Of a DNA stretch of 14,349 nucleotides, positions 1 to 8,457 are shown piece by piece. The stretch comes from Alphaproteobacteria bacterium (GTDB taxonomy: Bacteria; Pseudomonadota; Alphaproteobacteria; Rs-D84). The position numbers and the translations under genes were made by a program. The stretch is from positions 1-14,349 of the forward strand of contig JAFNYG010000068.1 of the NCBI GenBank assembly GCA_017383325.1, written 5' to 3'. Every line of letters starts with the position of its first letter. The first letter of the stretch is position 1. The notes under the pieces were generated by a model that saw only the letters and a program-made list of their open reading frames with translations, did not search any database and was not told the DNA's origin.

Positions 1-2978
1 TGCTTGCACCGCTTGCATTTCAGGCGGTGGCTGATGACATGTCTGACATTGCACGCGCCACAACACGTCGTGACATATCCACTGTCCCATCATCCACCCG
101 TCAAAAAACAACATCATCTGCCAAGGGTGCTGCATCTGTCGCACCATCACGCACCACCGGCACCACGAAACAGACGCCCACGCCACGCGAACGCACAACC
201 GGCGCCACATCTGCACCGGCCCGTAACGTCACACGAACTGCGAACGACACAAATACAAAAAACATATCTGCCCGAACCGCGTACACGGTTCAACCCCGCG
301 CAATAAAAACCCCATCACGCACGACACAGACACGCACCCCGGCATCGCTGTCGCGTGTTGCAACATCACGGGACACGGCAAAATCACACACCCCATCTGC
401 ATCATTATCCCGTGGGCGCACGGCGACCACCACCACAGGCAACGAAATATTGGGGCGCGACTTTTCCAAATGTCGCACTGTATTCTACGATTGCATGGAC
501 GAATTTTGCGCGAACAAAGACAGCCAACTAAAACGTTGCGCCTGCTCATCACGCATACACGAATTTGACGGCGTGAAAAAAAATTTAGCCAACGTCGAAG
601 AAAAACTGCAGGCTTTCAGCCAACGCCTGCTGACTGTGAACATGGACCGCGAAGATGCGGCTGCGCTGTACACCCCAACTGCGGGCGAACTGGCATACTC
701 AGATGCGGACAAATCCGAATCGAAAAAGATGCTGGATGAAATCGCAAAAAAATTAAACACCAGCTTTAACGACAACAATTTCGATCAAAGTTTAAATGCG
801 ATATCGCTGTCTTTGAACACAGATGCCGCATTTGACAGCATTGATTCCATGGCCGGGGCCGCAACGACAACAAAATCTGGCACAGAATTATACGCATCCG
901 CATTACCAACATGTCGCGAAATGGCGGCCGAAGTTTGCACCCCATCCGATCTTGCAATTGCTGAAAGCGGGTATCAAATGGTGATTGAAACAGATTGTAG
1001 CACTGTAAAAAAATCATTTCAAACCCAGACCGACCAGGCCCGAGCCAAGGTTTTTGAATCTGGCGCACTGTTGGACATGTCACGTCTGGACATACACCAA
1101 AAGCGTAATTCTGACGATATCTTAACATGCAAACAAAAGATGCTAGATATGCTGACAGATTCAACCGTATGCGGCGATTCGATGGGCAAATGCCTTGACA
1201 CAACAGGCAGATATATCGATCCAACAACTGGCACTGCATTTCTTACCACTGAACTATCAAATTTATCCTCGTTAATAACCCGTCCAGAATCGGGACAAAC
1301 ATGGCGCACAGCACCTGGGAACGAACGCTTCGTAACATTTTTAAATTCTAAAAAGAAATTTTTAGAACCTGCCATGGAAAACTGCCAAGATATTTCTGAA
1401 TACGTGTGGGACGAATTCATCGAAAACGCCCTACCCCAGATTAAATTAGCCCAAGACGCAAAACTGGAAGAAATGCGCCAATCGTGTACAACCCTGACGA
1501 CCCAGTGTTTGGATGACACATATGATTCGATTACAAAATTTGATGCACGTGCCCTGTCTATATTTGGTGTTGCTGTTGACCAAACGGTCAACGCCATGTG
1601 TTCTGACATACGTAATGCGTGTACCGCATTGATGGAAACGTCTGGTGGCGCTGAAAATTGGCAAACCGGCATGACAGAAATCGCAACAGAAAAAACGTAT
1701 GAAACAATACTGCAAACCTGTCGCGAGGTTGGACGTGCCTGCATAATCCAGGCATGCACATCTGTATCCGGCAATTTTGGTCTGTGCGAAAACATAGACA
1801 CATCAATAAATCGTAAATCCATCATCAACCGCAAATCATGCTGGGACGATGTTGTAAAATGCGTGGCCAGTGCCGGCCCAGACGCCCTGACAAAGATTCA
1901 GGCATCGCACGCACTGGATACAATCGCACAATCACAGACGCCTGACACCACAGCCACCGCTGAAACGTCATCTCCAAACATATTCCGCACATTCTATGGC
2001 GACATGTACGGAATTGATCGCATCAATCAAATAACACTCAACCCAAATGACACATCAACCAACGCCTGCATCAGTGGCGAAGGCACAAATTGCGTTCACG
2101 ACATTTGCCAAACAGAATGTGAAAACAGCCCCCAGGATTCACCTGTATCAACCGAATGTTACACATGTCGCCTGGCTGAACGCATTTGGGGCAATTGCGA
2201 GGCACCATCAAACACTGAACTGACCAATCGAACCGCAACATCAGACACAGATGATGATAATAATGCCGTAATCGCATACCATAACAAAATAAAAACAACC
2301 GATGCAAATGGCCAAGCCGTGGACACACTTTTGGCATGGTTTGCCAAGAATACCGGCACAGCTGACGAAACTGACAGCTGTCGTGACACCAGTTGTCGCC
2401 CCGGATATGTGTTTGCCAAGAATGGTTTTTGTTCATCACCTGGCGACCTGGACAGCACTGGCACGGCCTGCAATAACGGACAAAAAATCAATGTCTACAA
2501 CGGTCTTACAAACTGTTGCGCAACAATCAGCAGAGATGAATACGGCAATTGCTGTCACGACGGAAAAACTTCCATCACAAGCAAGAACGAATTATATTTT
2601 GGCGGTGGGGACATAATTGGCAAAGAATTATGTACAAATTCGAATACCGCCAATCTGGTGGCACAATACACCAACAATGGCCAATCCTATAATTTGGTAT
2701 GCATGGGCAACATTAGTTGGACCGGCGAATCAGATGGACAATATCCAAATGGCAAAATTGTCCGGTGCAGTGGCAAACTGTTATTAATCGACGCCAACGG
2801 TCATTACAGAATCCCAACATCTGATAACGCCATATCACAATCTTATGAAACACTGGAAAACACAACATGCATTTATGACCATGCAGAAAACAAATGGTCG
2901 AACACAGATAACCAAAGCACAGAATGCCCCGCGGCCGAAAATTGGACCGTCACATATACAACCAATAACACGCCATAA
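1..2978 (+). CDS. Giant Cys-rich secreted protein, 5' end cut by window edge
   Basis: I do not recognise a named family. The frame (codons from base 3) is open to the left edge. A GTG at 27 is only an apparent start: the codons before it read LAPLAFQAVA then DDMSD, which looks like the end of a signal peptide with an AVA cleavage site, so the true start lies upstream. Counting from base 27 there are 983 residues. Residues about 5-135 are a Ser/Thr/Arg/Pro-rich, probably disordered linker with degenerate PSRTT and ASLSR units. At 149-173 there is a tight cysteine cluster (C-X6-C-X4-C-X9-C-X-C, containing CMDEFC), followed by a helical, likely coiled-coil stretch. The C-terminal third (about 680-983) is dense in cysteines, with CC pairs. 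I count about 42 cysteines in all. Export plus this cysteine content suggests a disulfide-rich envelope or surface protein. The next gene encodes another Cys-rich exported protein. Confidence 0.8.
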   Translation, partial: LAPLAFQAVADDMSDIARATTRRDISTVPSSTRQKTTSSAKGAASVAPSRTTGTTKQTPTPRERTTGATSAPARNVTRTANDTNTKNISARTAYTVQPRAIKTPSRTTQTRTPASLSRVATSRDTAKSHTPSASLSRGRTATTTTGNEILGRDFSKCRTVFYDCMDEFCANKDSQLKRCACSSRIHEFDGVKKNLANVEEKLQAFSQRLLTVNMDREDAAALYTPTAGELAYSDADKSESKKMLDEIAKKLNTSFNDNNFDQSLNAISLSLNTDAAFDSIDSMAGAATTTKSGTELYASALPTCREMAAEVCTPSDLAIAESGYQMVIETDCSTVKKSFQTQTDQARAKVFESGALLDMSRLDIHQKRNSDDILTCKQKMLDMLTDSTVCGDSMGKCLDTTGRYIDPTTGTAFLTTELSNLSSLITRPESGQTWRTAPGNERFVTFLNSKKKFLEPAMENCQDISEYVWDEFIENALPQIKLAQDAKLEEMRQSCTTLTTQCLDDTYDSITKFDARALSIFGVAVDQTVNAMCSDIRNACTALMETSGGAENWQTGMTEIATEKTYETILQTCREVGRACIIQACTSVSGNFGLCENIDTSINRKSIINRKSCWDDVVKCVASAGPDALTKIQASHALDTIAQSQTPDTTATAETSSPNIFRTFYGDMYGIDRINQITLNPNDTSTNACISGEGTNCVHDICQTECENSPQDSPVSTECYTCRLAERIWGNCEAPSNTELTNRTATSDTDDDNNAVIAYHNKIKTTDANGQAVDTLLAWFAKNTGTADETDSCRDTSCRPGYVFAKNGFCSSPGDLDSTGTACNNGQKINVYNGLTNCCATISRDEYGNCCHDGKTSITSKNELYFGGGDIIGKELCTNSNTANLVAQYTNNGQSYNLVCMGNISWTGESDGQYPNGKIVRCSGKLLLIDANGHYRIPTSDNAISQSYETLENTTCIYDHAENKWSNTDNQSTECPAAENWTVTYTTNNTP

Positions 2979-2997
2979 CCGCCCCCAGATTTTTCTG

Positions 2998-3026
2998 TTG
3001 CTTTATTTGTATCTTTTTTCTAGCAT
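2998..3026 (+). promoter_or_regulatory. Possible sigma70-type promoter before the 237-residue secreted protein
   Basis: TTGCTT at 2998-3003 and TAGCAT at 3021-3026 are separated by 17 bases. The -10 matches four of six consensus bases and the -35 only three. Transcription would begin around 3033, almost at the ATG at 3036, giving a nearly leaderless mRNA. The match is weak and purely by eye. Confidence 0.3.
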
Positions 3027-3035
3027 TAAATCAGG

Positions 3036-3749
3036 ATGAAAAAGCGTATCACACTTACAATAATATCTTTATTTTTGGCCAATATTTCATTGGCGGCGCC
3101 CCAATGTACCCAATCCGCAATTACCGACTGCGAGGTTGGTTGTTACATAGACCTAGACCAAGGTTGTATCCCATGCAAGGGAGAAATGTACAATAACCAA
3201 ACTGGTCAATATTTTTGTTCTCATTGTGGTCCCAACTCCACCAGCAATAACGACAAAACCGGTTGCACATGCAAAACCGGATATCACACTGCCGGCCAAT
3301 CACAAAACCATATCAAAAACAATTCCGTCGCTTGCGAGGCAAATACATATAGAATCACATACAATCAAAATGTGCCTAACCCAGCATTCGAAATTGAAAA
3401 CGTGCAATACAATGGCAGTTTCACCACAAAATCCAGCGACACATTTAAATATCCCGCCGGCTATATTTTTAAAAATTGGACATACAACGACCGAGAATTT
3501 AAACCAAACTTCACTTATCAATACACCTACACAACCAATATAACCCTATATGCCCAATGGTCAAAATGTCAGGCTGGATATTATTGTCCAGATGGCGCAG
3601 GGCAAACAAAATGTCCCGCGGGCGCAACATCCGACGCCGGCGCAGATGACATAACAGACTGTTATATGTCGGGTGACACACAAATATGCGACCAAGACGG
3701 CAAGTGCATTGACCTGCCCACCGGCACCAAGATATATGCAAATAAATAG
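3036..3749 (+). CDS. Secreted Cys-rich protein with Flg_new (Listeria-Bacteroides) repeat
   Basis: A 237-residue exported protein. Residues 1-20 form a signal peptide (MKKR, hydrophobic core, cleavage after SLA). Residues about 24-82 are Cys-rich (ten Cys by residue 100). They include CSHCGPNSTS and GCTCKTGYH, resembling EGF/GCC2-like modules. Residues about 106-175 are an InlB B-repeat/Flg_new-like beta-grasp unit (ITYN, GYIFKNW, ending ITLYAQW). Residues 178-209 (CQAGYYCPDG, KCPAGATSDAGA, DC) again resemble GCC2/GCC3 ephrin-receptor-like Cys repeats. It has 16 Cys in all. The ATG is the only sensible start: an in-frame stop lies at 3027-3029. The only Shine-Dalgarno-like bases (AGG) directly abut the ATG. 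It follows the giant secreted gene after 57 bases and ends at a strong terminator. Function unknown; a surface or adhesion role is inferred from the repeat. Confidence 0.85.
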   Translation: MKKRITLTIISLFLANISLAAPQCTQSAITDCEVGCYIDLDQGCIPCKGEMYNNQTGQYFCSHCGPNSTSNNDKTGCTCKTGYHTAGQSQNHIKNNSVACEANTYRITYNQNVPNPAFEIENVQYNGSFTTKSSDTFKYPAGYIFKNWTYNDREFKPNFTYQYTYTTNITLYAQWSKCQAGYYCPDGAGQTKCPAGATSDAGADDITDCYMSGDTQICDQDGKCIDLPTGTKIYANK

Positions 3750-3753
3750 TATA

Positions 3754-3777
3754 AAAAATCCCCAAACGGGGATTTTT
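3754..3777. terminator. Bidirectional intrinsic terminator between convergent genes
   Basis: A perfect 10-bp stem, AAAAATCCCC (3754-3763) with GGGGATTTTT (3768-3777), closes a 4-base AAAC loop. The T run on one side and A run on the other let it act on both strands. It lies 4 bases after the stop of the + gene and 2 bases after the stop of pth on the - strand. Confidence 0.9.
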
Positions 3778-3779
3778 AT

Positions 3780-4301
3780 TTACCACAACTTTATTTTTTC
3801 AATCACAGCGCTAATCTGTTCCAATTGCACCGCACCAAATTTCCCCAGCACCCAGTCTGCAGGATCCATGGGCAAATTAAAATCACGCGGGTGTCCGATA
3901 CCAATGCGAATACGCCTATATTCACGTCCAACATGTCCATCAATCGAACGAATGCCATTGTGTCCGGCACTGCCACCACCAATTTTCTCGCGGCAATCAC
4001 CAACCGTAATATCCATATCATCATGGATTACAATCAAATTTTCCAATGGTATCTTATAGAACGCCATCAACGCCCCAACGGCAACACCACTGTTGTTCAT
4101 AAATGTTTGTGGCTTTGCAAATATAACACGCCGTCCATCGATTTCCGCGCGCGCGGTCATTGCGTCTTTCTCGCCCTTCCATGTTGTTCCTGGGCCGGCC
4201 ATTGCATCCACCGCCATAAATCCAACATTATGACGTGTATTTGCATATTGCGCCCCCGGATTTCCCAAACCAACGACTAAGAAAGGTTTATTTTCTTGCA
4301 T
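3780..4301 (-). CDS. pth: Peptidyl-tRNA hydrolase
   Basis: Cytoplasmic Pth (bacterial type 1). It cleaves the ester bond of peptidyl-tRNAs released early from ribosomes and so recycles tRNA. The 173 residues carry the family signatures: VVGLGNPG (9-16), NTRHNVGF with catalytic His24, KPQTFMNNSG (63-72, substrate-binding Asn69), HDDMD (93-97, Asp near the active site) and GGSAGHNGIRSI (109-120, Asn115). It is slightly shorter than the usual 185-195 residues, with a clipped C-terminal tail. I place the start at ATG 4301 (MQENKPFLV) because homology begins there. The frame is open 40 codons further, to 4421, but that stretch is unlike Pth and would overlap the divergent outer-membrane gene. The ribosome-binding site is weak (GAGTG). 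Convergent with the secreted gene through the shared terminator. Confidence 0.96.
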   Translation of the reverse strand: MQENKPFLVVGLGNPGAQYANTRHNVGFMAVDAMAGPGTTWKGEKDAMTARAEIDGRRVIFAKPQTFMNNSGVAVGALMAFYKIPLENLIVIHDDMDITVGDCREKIGGGSAGHNGIRSIDGHVGREYRRIRIGIGHPRDFNLPMDPADWVLGKFGAVQLEQISAVIEKIKLW

Positions 4302-4320
4302 ATTTATCACTCTTTTTTTT

Positions 4321-4328
4321 ATTATACT
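4321..4328. promoter_or_regulatory. Overlapping divergent -10 elements for pth and the outer-membrane gene
   Basis: On the - strand 4326-4321 reads TATAAT, a perfect -10 about 20 bases before the pth ATG. On the + strand 4323-4328 reads TATACT, five of six matches, 20 bases before the outer-membrane ATG. The hexamers share four bases, so only one polymerase could open the site at a time. No good -35 is visible on either side. Confidence 0.5.
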
Positions 4329-4347
4329 ATCACAGAAAGGAGAAAAC

Positions 4348-4887
4348 ATGAACACAAAATCATTCGCAATTTTAACAGCCGCCATCATTATGTTATCTGC
4401 AGGGGCTGCAAACGCAAACATGTTATTCGATATTTATGCAGGTGGCACATATGGCATTGGCGGTTATACATTATACACAAACGACCAAGACATTTCTAAA
4501 TCATCACAATCATACGGCGCGGTTTTAGGGATGGACATTCCTATGTTTCGCCTTGAACTGGAATACAACTATCTGGACGCAGACGCTTTGACTGCGAACC
4601 TGGGCCTGGTTAACGCGTACTTTAAATTACCTGTCCCTGTTGTAAAACCATATATTGGCGCCGGCATTGGCACCACATTTGACAGCAAATATGAACCGAC
4701 CAACGCCATCAAATCAGACATTGATGACACCATGGCGTACCAAGGTATGTTGGGCATAACGCTAAAATTACCTGTGATACCATTTGACATCGACGTCGAA
4801 GGGCGCATCCTATACGTACCCGAAATTATGCCAGACCAGGATTTATTACAATACGAAGGTCGCGCAAAACTGCGTTATGTATTTTAA
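4348..4887 (+). CDS. Small outer-membrane beta-barrel protein
   Basis: A 179-residue predicted outer-membrane protein of the OmpA-barrel/Opa-like type; the exact family is not recognised. Residues 1-23 are a signal peptide ending ANA. The mature part alternates polar and hydrophobic residues in strand-like stretches with Gly and aromatic girdles (FDIYAGGTYG near 27-36, FRLELEYNYL, VVKPYIGAGIG, IDVEGRILYV). It ends LRYVF: a C-terminal Phe with alternating aromatics is the classic recognition signal for the BAM insertion machinery. The length suits an eight-stranded barrel. AAGGAG at 4337-4342 sits 5 bases before the ATG, a strong ribosome-binding site. polA starts 24 bases after its stop, so read-through is possible. 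No enzymatic residues are evident. Confidence 0.85.
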   Translation: MNTKSFAILTAAIIMLSAGAANANMLFDIYAGGTYGIGGYTLYTNDQDISKSSQSYGAVLGMDIPMFRLELEYNYLDADALTANLGLVNAYFKLPVPVVKPYIGAGIGTTFDSKYEPTNAIKSDIDDTMAYQGMLGITLKLPVIPFDIDVEGRILYVPEIMPDQDLLQYEGRAKLRYVF

Positions 4888-4911
4888 CTTGGAACGAACT
4901 GGGATATCCAT

Positions 4912-7680
4912 ATGCTGACACTGATTGATGGAAATTCACTTTTATTTCGCGCATACTATGGTGTGCACAGCCGTCTGACACGTGCCGACGGCACACCGAC
5001 CGGGGCAGTATATGGATTCTTCAACATGATTTTGCCCATATTGGCATCTGCAAATCATGACGATTCGTTTGTCTGCATATTTGACGCATCGCGTATCACT
5101 TTTCGCCAGGACATCTATCCAGAATATAAAATGAATCGTTCTGAAACGCCGGCCGACCTAATCACCCAGGGCAAAATGATTCAATCTGGTCTGGCGGCAA
5201 TGGGCGTTCCTGTGCTGTGTGTTCCCGGGGTCGAAGCAGACGATGTTATCGCCACACTGGCCCGAACAAATTGCAACAAAACCGATGCCACACGAATAAT
5301 CACCAGTGACAAAGACCTGATGCAACTGGTATCAAATTGTGTATATTTATACGACGGCATGAAAAATCGTGAAATTCGCGAACCTCAGGTTCTGGAAAAA
5401 TTTGGCGTCACCCCGCCCCAGGTAATTGACGTCCAATCATTAATGGGCGATTCGTCTGACAACGTACCCGGCGTACCTGGCATCGGCCCAAAGAAGGCGG
5501 CCGAACTGATAAACCAATTTGGCACACTGGACAATCTGTACGCCAATCTGGACGCGGTCAAGAACGAACGCACACGCACCCTATTGCGGGACAATCGGGA
5601 AATGGCATATATATCAAAACAGCTTGTGACACTGAAAACAGACGTCGATTTATCTGGGCTGACCATATCACCATTCCGGTTTAACACATCCGGCGCCTTG
5701 GAATTTATCCGCACCCATGTCGAAAGCAATTCATTGGCCGCCAAAATCGAAAAATTATTTCCCGCCACAACCGATTCTGAACCAACCCCGGCTTTTAGTT
5801 TTCCAGGCAACGCATGCGAAATACCGGAACACGTTGCCCCAAATAAACAGCACACAAAACGCGAAATAAAATGCGAAACAATAACAACCATAGACGCACT
5901 GGAACAATACCTGAACCGAATCGACCAAGTATTGGCATTGGACACAGAAACCACGGGCCTGAATCATATCAGCGATAAAATTGTCGGCATTTCATTGGCG
6001 ATTGATGATACACACGGTGCATATATTCCGATTCGCCATCGTGGCGGCACCACAGACTTATTTGCAGGGGATAACATTGCACCGAACCAGTTGTCAATTG
6101 ACACCGTATACGACAAACTGTGGCCTGTACTGACCAATCCAAACATTATAAAGATTGGACATAACATCAAATATGACTTGCACATTATGGCAAACGAAGG
6201 CTGGGACACAACAAAGGTATTTCCAATTGATGACACTATGCTGTTATCATATGCACTGCATGGCACACGCCACGGCCACGGACTGGACGAATTGGCATTA
6301 ATGTATCTGGGGCATGAAAACATCAAATTTTCATCTCTTTTCCCGCCCAAGACCCGCGATTGCGACATGCACTTTGAGGCACTGTCGGTTGAAAACGCAT
6401 GCCTGTACGCCGCCGAAGACGCGTGTATCTGTCGCGCACTGTATGATTTAATGCGCCCCGAATTAAACAGCGATGAAAAATTAAAAAAATTATATGAAAC
6501 GTGTGATTTACCGTTACTGCCAATATTAATGCAAATGGAACGCACAGGCGTATTGGCCGATCGCAACAAATTGCAACACCTGTCGACGGTGTTCCACGAA
6601 CAGTTGCAAGAATTACAGACAGAAATTTGGCAATTGGCCGGTCACGAATTCAACATCGCCAGTCCTAAACAACTGGGCGCGGTTTTATTTGATGAACTAA
6701 ACCTGCCCGCGAACAAGAAACGATCAACCGACGCCGACTCCTTAAACGACCTGATTGACAATCACGAAATTATTGAAAAAATTTTAAATTGGCGTTCTAT
6801 CGCAAAGCTGGCCGGCACATACGCAGACGCATTGCCGCGCCAAATCGCATCTGACGGCCGCATACACACCACATATTTACAAACCAGCACCAACACCGGC
6901 CGCCTGTCCAGTCGTGATCCAAACCTGCAAAACATACCAACAAAGACTAAACTGGGCGAAGAAATCCGCAAATGTTTTATTGCAGCCCCTGGCCACACAT
7001 TAATATCTGTTGATTATTCCCAGATACAATTACGCCTGTTGGCGGATATGGCAAACATACAAACGTTCAAAGACACATTTAACAACCGCGCGGACATTCA
7101 CGAACAAACTGCGCGTAAAATATTTAATATACCAACGGCCCAACCTGTACCGCGCGATTTACGTCGTGCGGCGAAAACCGTAAACTTTTCAATCATATAT
7201 GGCATATCATCATTTGGCCTGTCATCCCAACTGGGGGTAACACGGGCGGCGGCAAAAAATATTATCGACACATACATGGCGGGCCTGCCTGAAATTCATC
7301 AATACATTGAACAGACCAAAGAATTTGCACTGGCCCATGCATACGTTTATACCCCATGGGGGCGTCGTATTGAATTACCAGAAATAAAAAATCCACGCAT
7401 GCGCGCATATGCATTGCGTGCCGCGATTAACGCCCCAATCCAGGGATTCGAAGCCGACCTGATGCGTCGCGCAATGGTTGAAACCAACACAAACATAATA
7501 CAACCAAATTCCGACAAAATTCGCATGATTATGCAGGTTCACGATGAAATGGTATTCGAATGCAAATCAGAATTTGCCAACGAATTTGCGCAAAAAATAA
7601 AATCTGCCATGGAAAACGTAACAAAATTATCTGTCCCACTGGTCGCAGAATACACAATTGACGCTGCCTGGGGCAAATAA
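4912..7680 (+). CDS. polA: DNA polymerase I, full three-domain form
   Basis: A 922-residue Pol I, which fills repair gaps and removes Okazaki primers. The N-terminal 5' nuclease (1 to about 290) has IDGNSLLFRAYY, VPGVEADDVIA, TSDKDLMQLV and the DNA-binding GDSSDNVPGVPGIGPKKA segment. The 3'-5' exonuclease (about 330-510) keeps all acidic residues: Asp344/Glu346 (LDTETTGL), Asp422 (GHNIKYD) and Tyr499/Asp503 (YAAED), so proofreading should be active. The polymerase domain has motif A at 701 (DYSQIQLR), motif B with Arg751, Lys755, Phe759 and Tyr763 (NFSIIYG), and motif C His877-Asp878-Glu879 (QVHDE). Oddity: motif A normally reads QIELR; here the Glu (E. coli Glu710) is Gln706, encoded CAA at 7027-7029. 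The ribosome-binding site is weak (GGGAT at 4901). The gene is convergent with the next one, only 16 bases apart, with no visible terminator. Confidence 0.98.
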   Translation: MLTLIDGNSLLFRAYYGVHSRLTRADGTPTGAVYGFFNMILPILASANHDDSFVCIFDASRITFRQDIYPEYKMNRSETPADLITQGKMIQSGLAAMGVPVLCVPGVEADDVIATLARTNCNKTDATRIITSDKDLMQLVSNCVYLYDGMKNREIREPQVLEKFGVTPPQVIDVQSLMGDSSDNVPGVPGIGPKKAAELINQFGTLDNLYANLDAVKNERTRTLLRDNREMAYISKQLVTLKTDVDLSGLTISPFRFNTSGALEFIRTHVESNSLAAKIEKLFPATTDSEPTPAFSFPGNACEIPEHVAPNKQHTKREIKCETITTIDALEQYLNRIDQVLALDTETTGLNHISDKIVGISLAIDDTHGAYIPIRHRGGTTDLFAGDNIAPNQLSIDTVYDKLWPVLTNPNIIKIGHNIKYDLHIMANEGWDTTKVFPIDDTMLLSYALHGTRHGHGLDELALMYLGHENIKFSSLFPPKTRDCDMHFEALSVENACLYAAEDACICRALYDLMRPELNSDEKLKKLYETCDLPLLPILMQMERTGVLADRNKLQHLSTVFHEQLQELQTEIWQLAGHEFNIASPKQLGAVLFDELNLPANKKRSTDADSLNDLIDNHEIIEKILNWRSIAKLAGTYADALPRQIASDGRIHTTYLQTSTNTGRLSSRDPNLQNIPTKTKLGEEIRKCFIAAPGHTLISVDYSQIQLRLLADMANIQTFKDTFNNRADIHEQTARKIFNIPTAQPVPRDLRRAAKTVNFSIIYGISSFGLSSQLGVTRAAAKNIIDTYMAGLPEIHQYIEQTKEFALAHAYVYTPWGRRIELPEIKNPRMRAYALRAAINAPIQGFEADLMRRAMVETNTNIIQPNSDKIRMIMQVHDEMVFECKSEFANEFAQKIKSAMENVTKLSVPLVAEYTIDAAWGK

Positions 7681-7696
7681 TTCCCACCCCCACCAT

Positions 7697-8413
7697 TTAG
7701 TAATCACAGGTTTGTTTCTCTGGAATTGTAAAATTGCCAATGTTCGTATAATACGTACCACTTGGCAAATAACAGCTTTGCTTTTCGGTATTATACCCCG
7801 CCTTGGACGACGCTTGGGCCTTAGTTTTAAGATCCGTATCCGTATAAATATCCCCTACGTCCGGACATTTTTCACACCCACTGCACGGCGAACCACCATC
7901 CAAGCTAAAAGAACATACAGCCGTTCCATAGTAATTATCTGCACAACGATAAGTATAGGATGATATTATGCAATCACATGTATTTTCATTACATTTTTTC
8001 ACTGTCCGATATTGATAACCCGTCACCATCTCCTCCCAATTCACACTTTCAGCTGCACATCTGCGATTGCATTCTTCAAGTTCTTCCCCGGTACACGCAT
8101 CCTCACCCCCGCCCCCACCGGCACTGTTCTTCACACATTTTCTATACGTTACATTACACCCGGCCACTAAACTTTTTTCCGTAACCTCCGTTAATACATA
8201 TTCCCCACCACAACTTGCACATCCCTTAACATAGTATTTATCATAACACTTATATTCATCTCGAATACAATCCACATATTCCATCTGCAGCCCAGGAGTC
8301 GCATTAAGCATTTTCCCCGTATCAGGGGTACAATCCTTCCAAACGCATGGTGCCGACAACACAGGCGTCAGCGTCATAAAAAACAAGAAAACTGAAAATA
8401 AAATCTTTTTCAC
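7697..8413 (-). CDS. Cys-rich secreted protein of unknown function
   Basis: Not a family I recognise. With the GTG start at 8413 it is 238 residues. Residues 1-21 form a clean signal peptide (MKKILFSVFLFF core, cleavage after VLSA). The mature part has 21 cysteines, including CASC, CNENTCDC and CSGCEKC, plus a run of five glycines (AGGGGGED) as a probable hinge. No membrane segment follows the signal, so it is probably periplasmic or surface-exposed and disulfide-bonded. The frame is open 14 codons further, to ATG 8455. I prefer GTG because it directly precedes the Lys-Lys n-region, has GGGGGA 6 bases upstream, and a -10-like TATAGT at 8463-8458 would put the ATG upstream of the transcription start. 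It lies just downstream of the DsbA-like gene on the same strand, separated by a terminator. Confidence 0.78.
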   Translation of the reverse strand: MKKILFSVFLFFMTLTPVLSAPCVWKDCTPDTGKMLNATPGLQMEYVDCIRDEYKCYDKYYVKGCASCGGEYVLTEVTEKSLVAGCNVTYRKCVKNSAGGGGGEDACTGEELEECNRRCAAESVNWEEMVTGYQYRTVKKCNENTCDCIISSYTYRCADNYYGTAVCSFSLDGGSPCSGCEKCPDVGDIYTDTDLKTKAQASSKAGYNTEKQSCYLPSGTYYTNIGNFTIPEKQTCDY

Positions 8414-8457
8414 GTATAATCCCCCAACAATTTTTTCATAACAATTGTATGCCATAT

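Noticed and set aside
4..306. 100-residue His/Pro-rich open frame on the + strand
   Set aside because: It is an out-of-frame shadow of the low-complexity Ser/Thr/Arg region of the giant secreted gene, with no start signal.
1019..1834. 271-residue open frame on the - strand
   Set aside because: It lies wholly inside the giant secreted gene on the other strand. It has no family signature, no ribosome-binding site, and the Cys/Thr-rich opposite frame is clearly the real one.
4302..4421. 40-residue N-terminal extension of Pth
   Set aside because: It has no Pth homology, overlaps the start of the divergent outer-membrane gene and crosses its ribosome-binding site; ATG 4301 begins directly at the conserved N-terminus.
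5964..6569. 201-residue open frame on the - strand inside polA
   Set aside because: Antisense to the exonuclease domain of a well-conserved PolA; its translation is Ser-rich and resembles no family.
7681..7696. Terminator between convergent polA and the Cys-rich gene
   Set aside because: The 16-base gap is C/A-rich with no hairpin or T run; nothing supports a terminator there.
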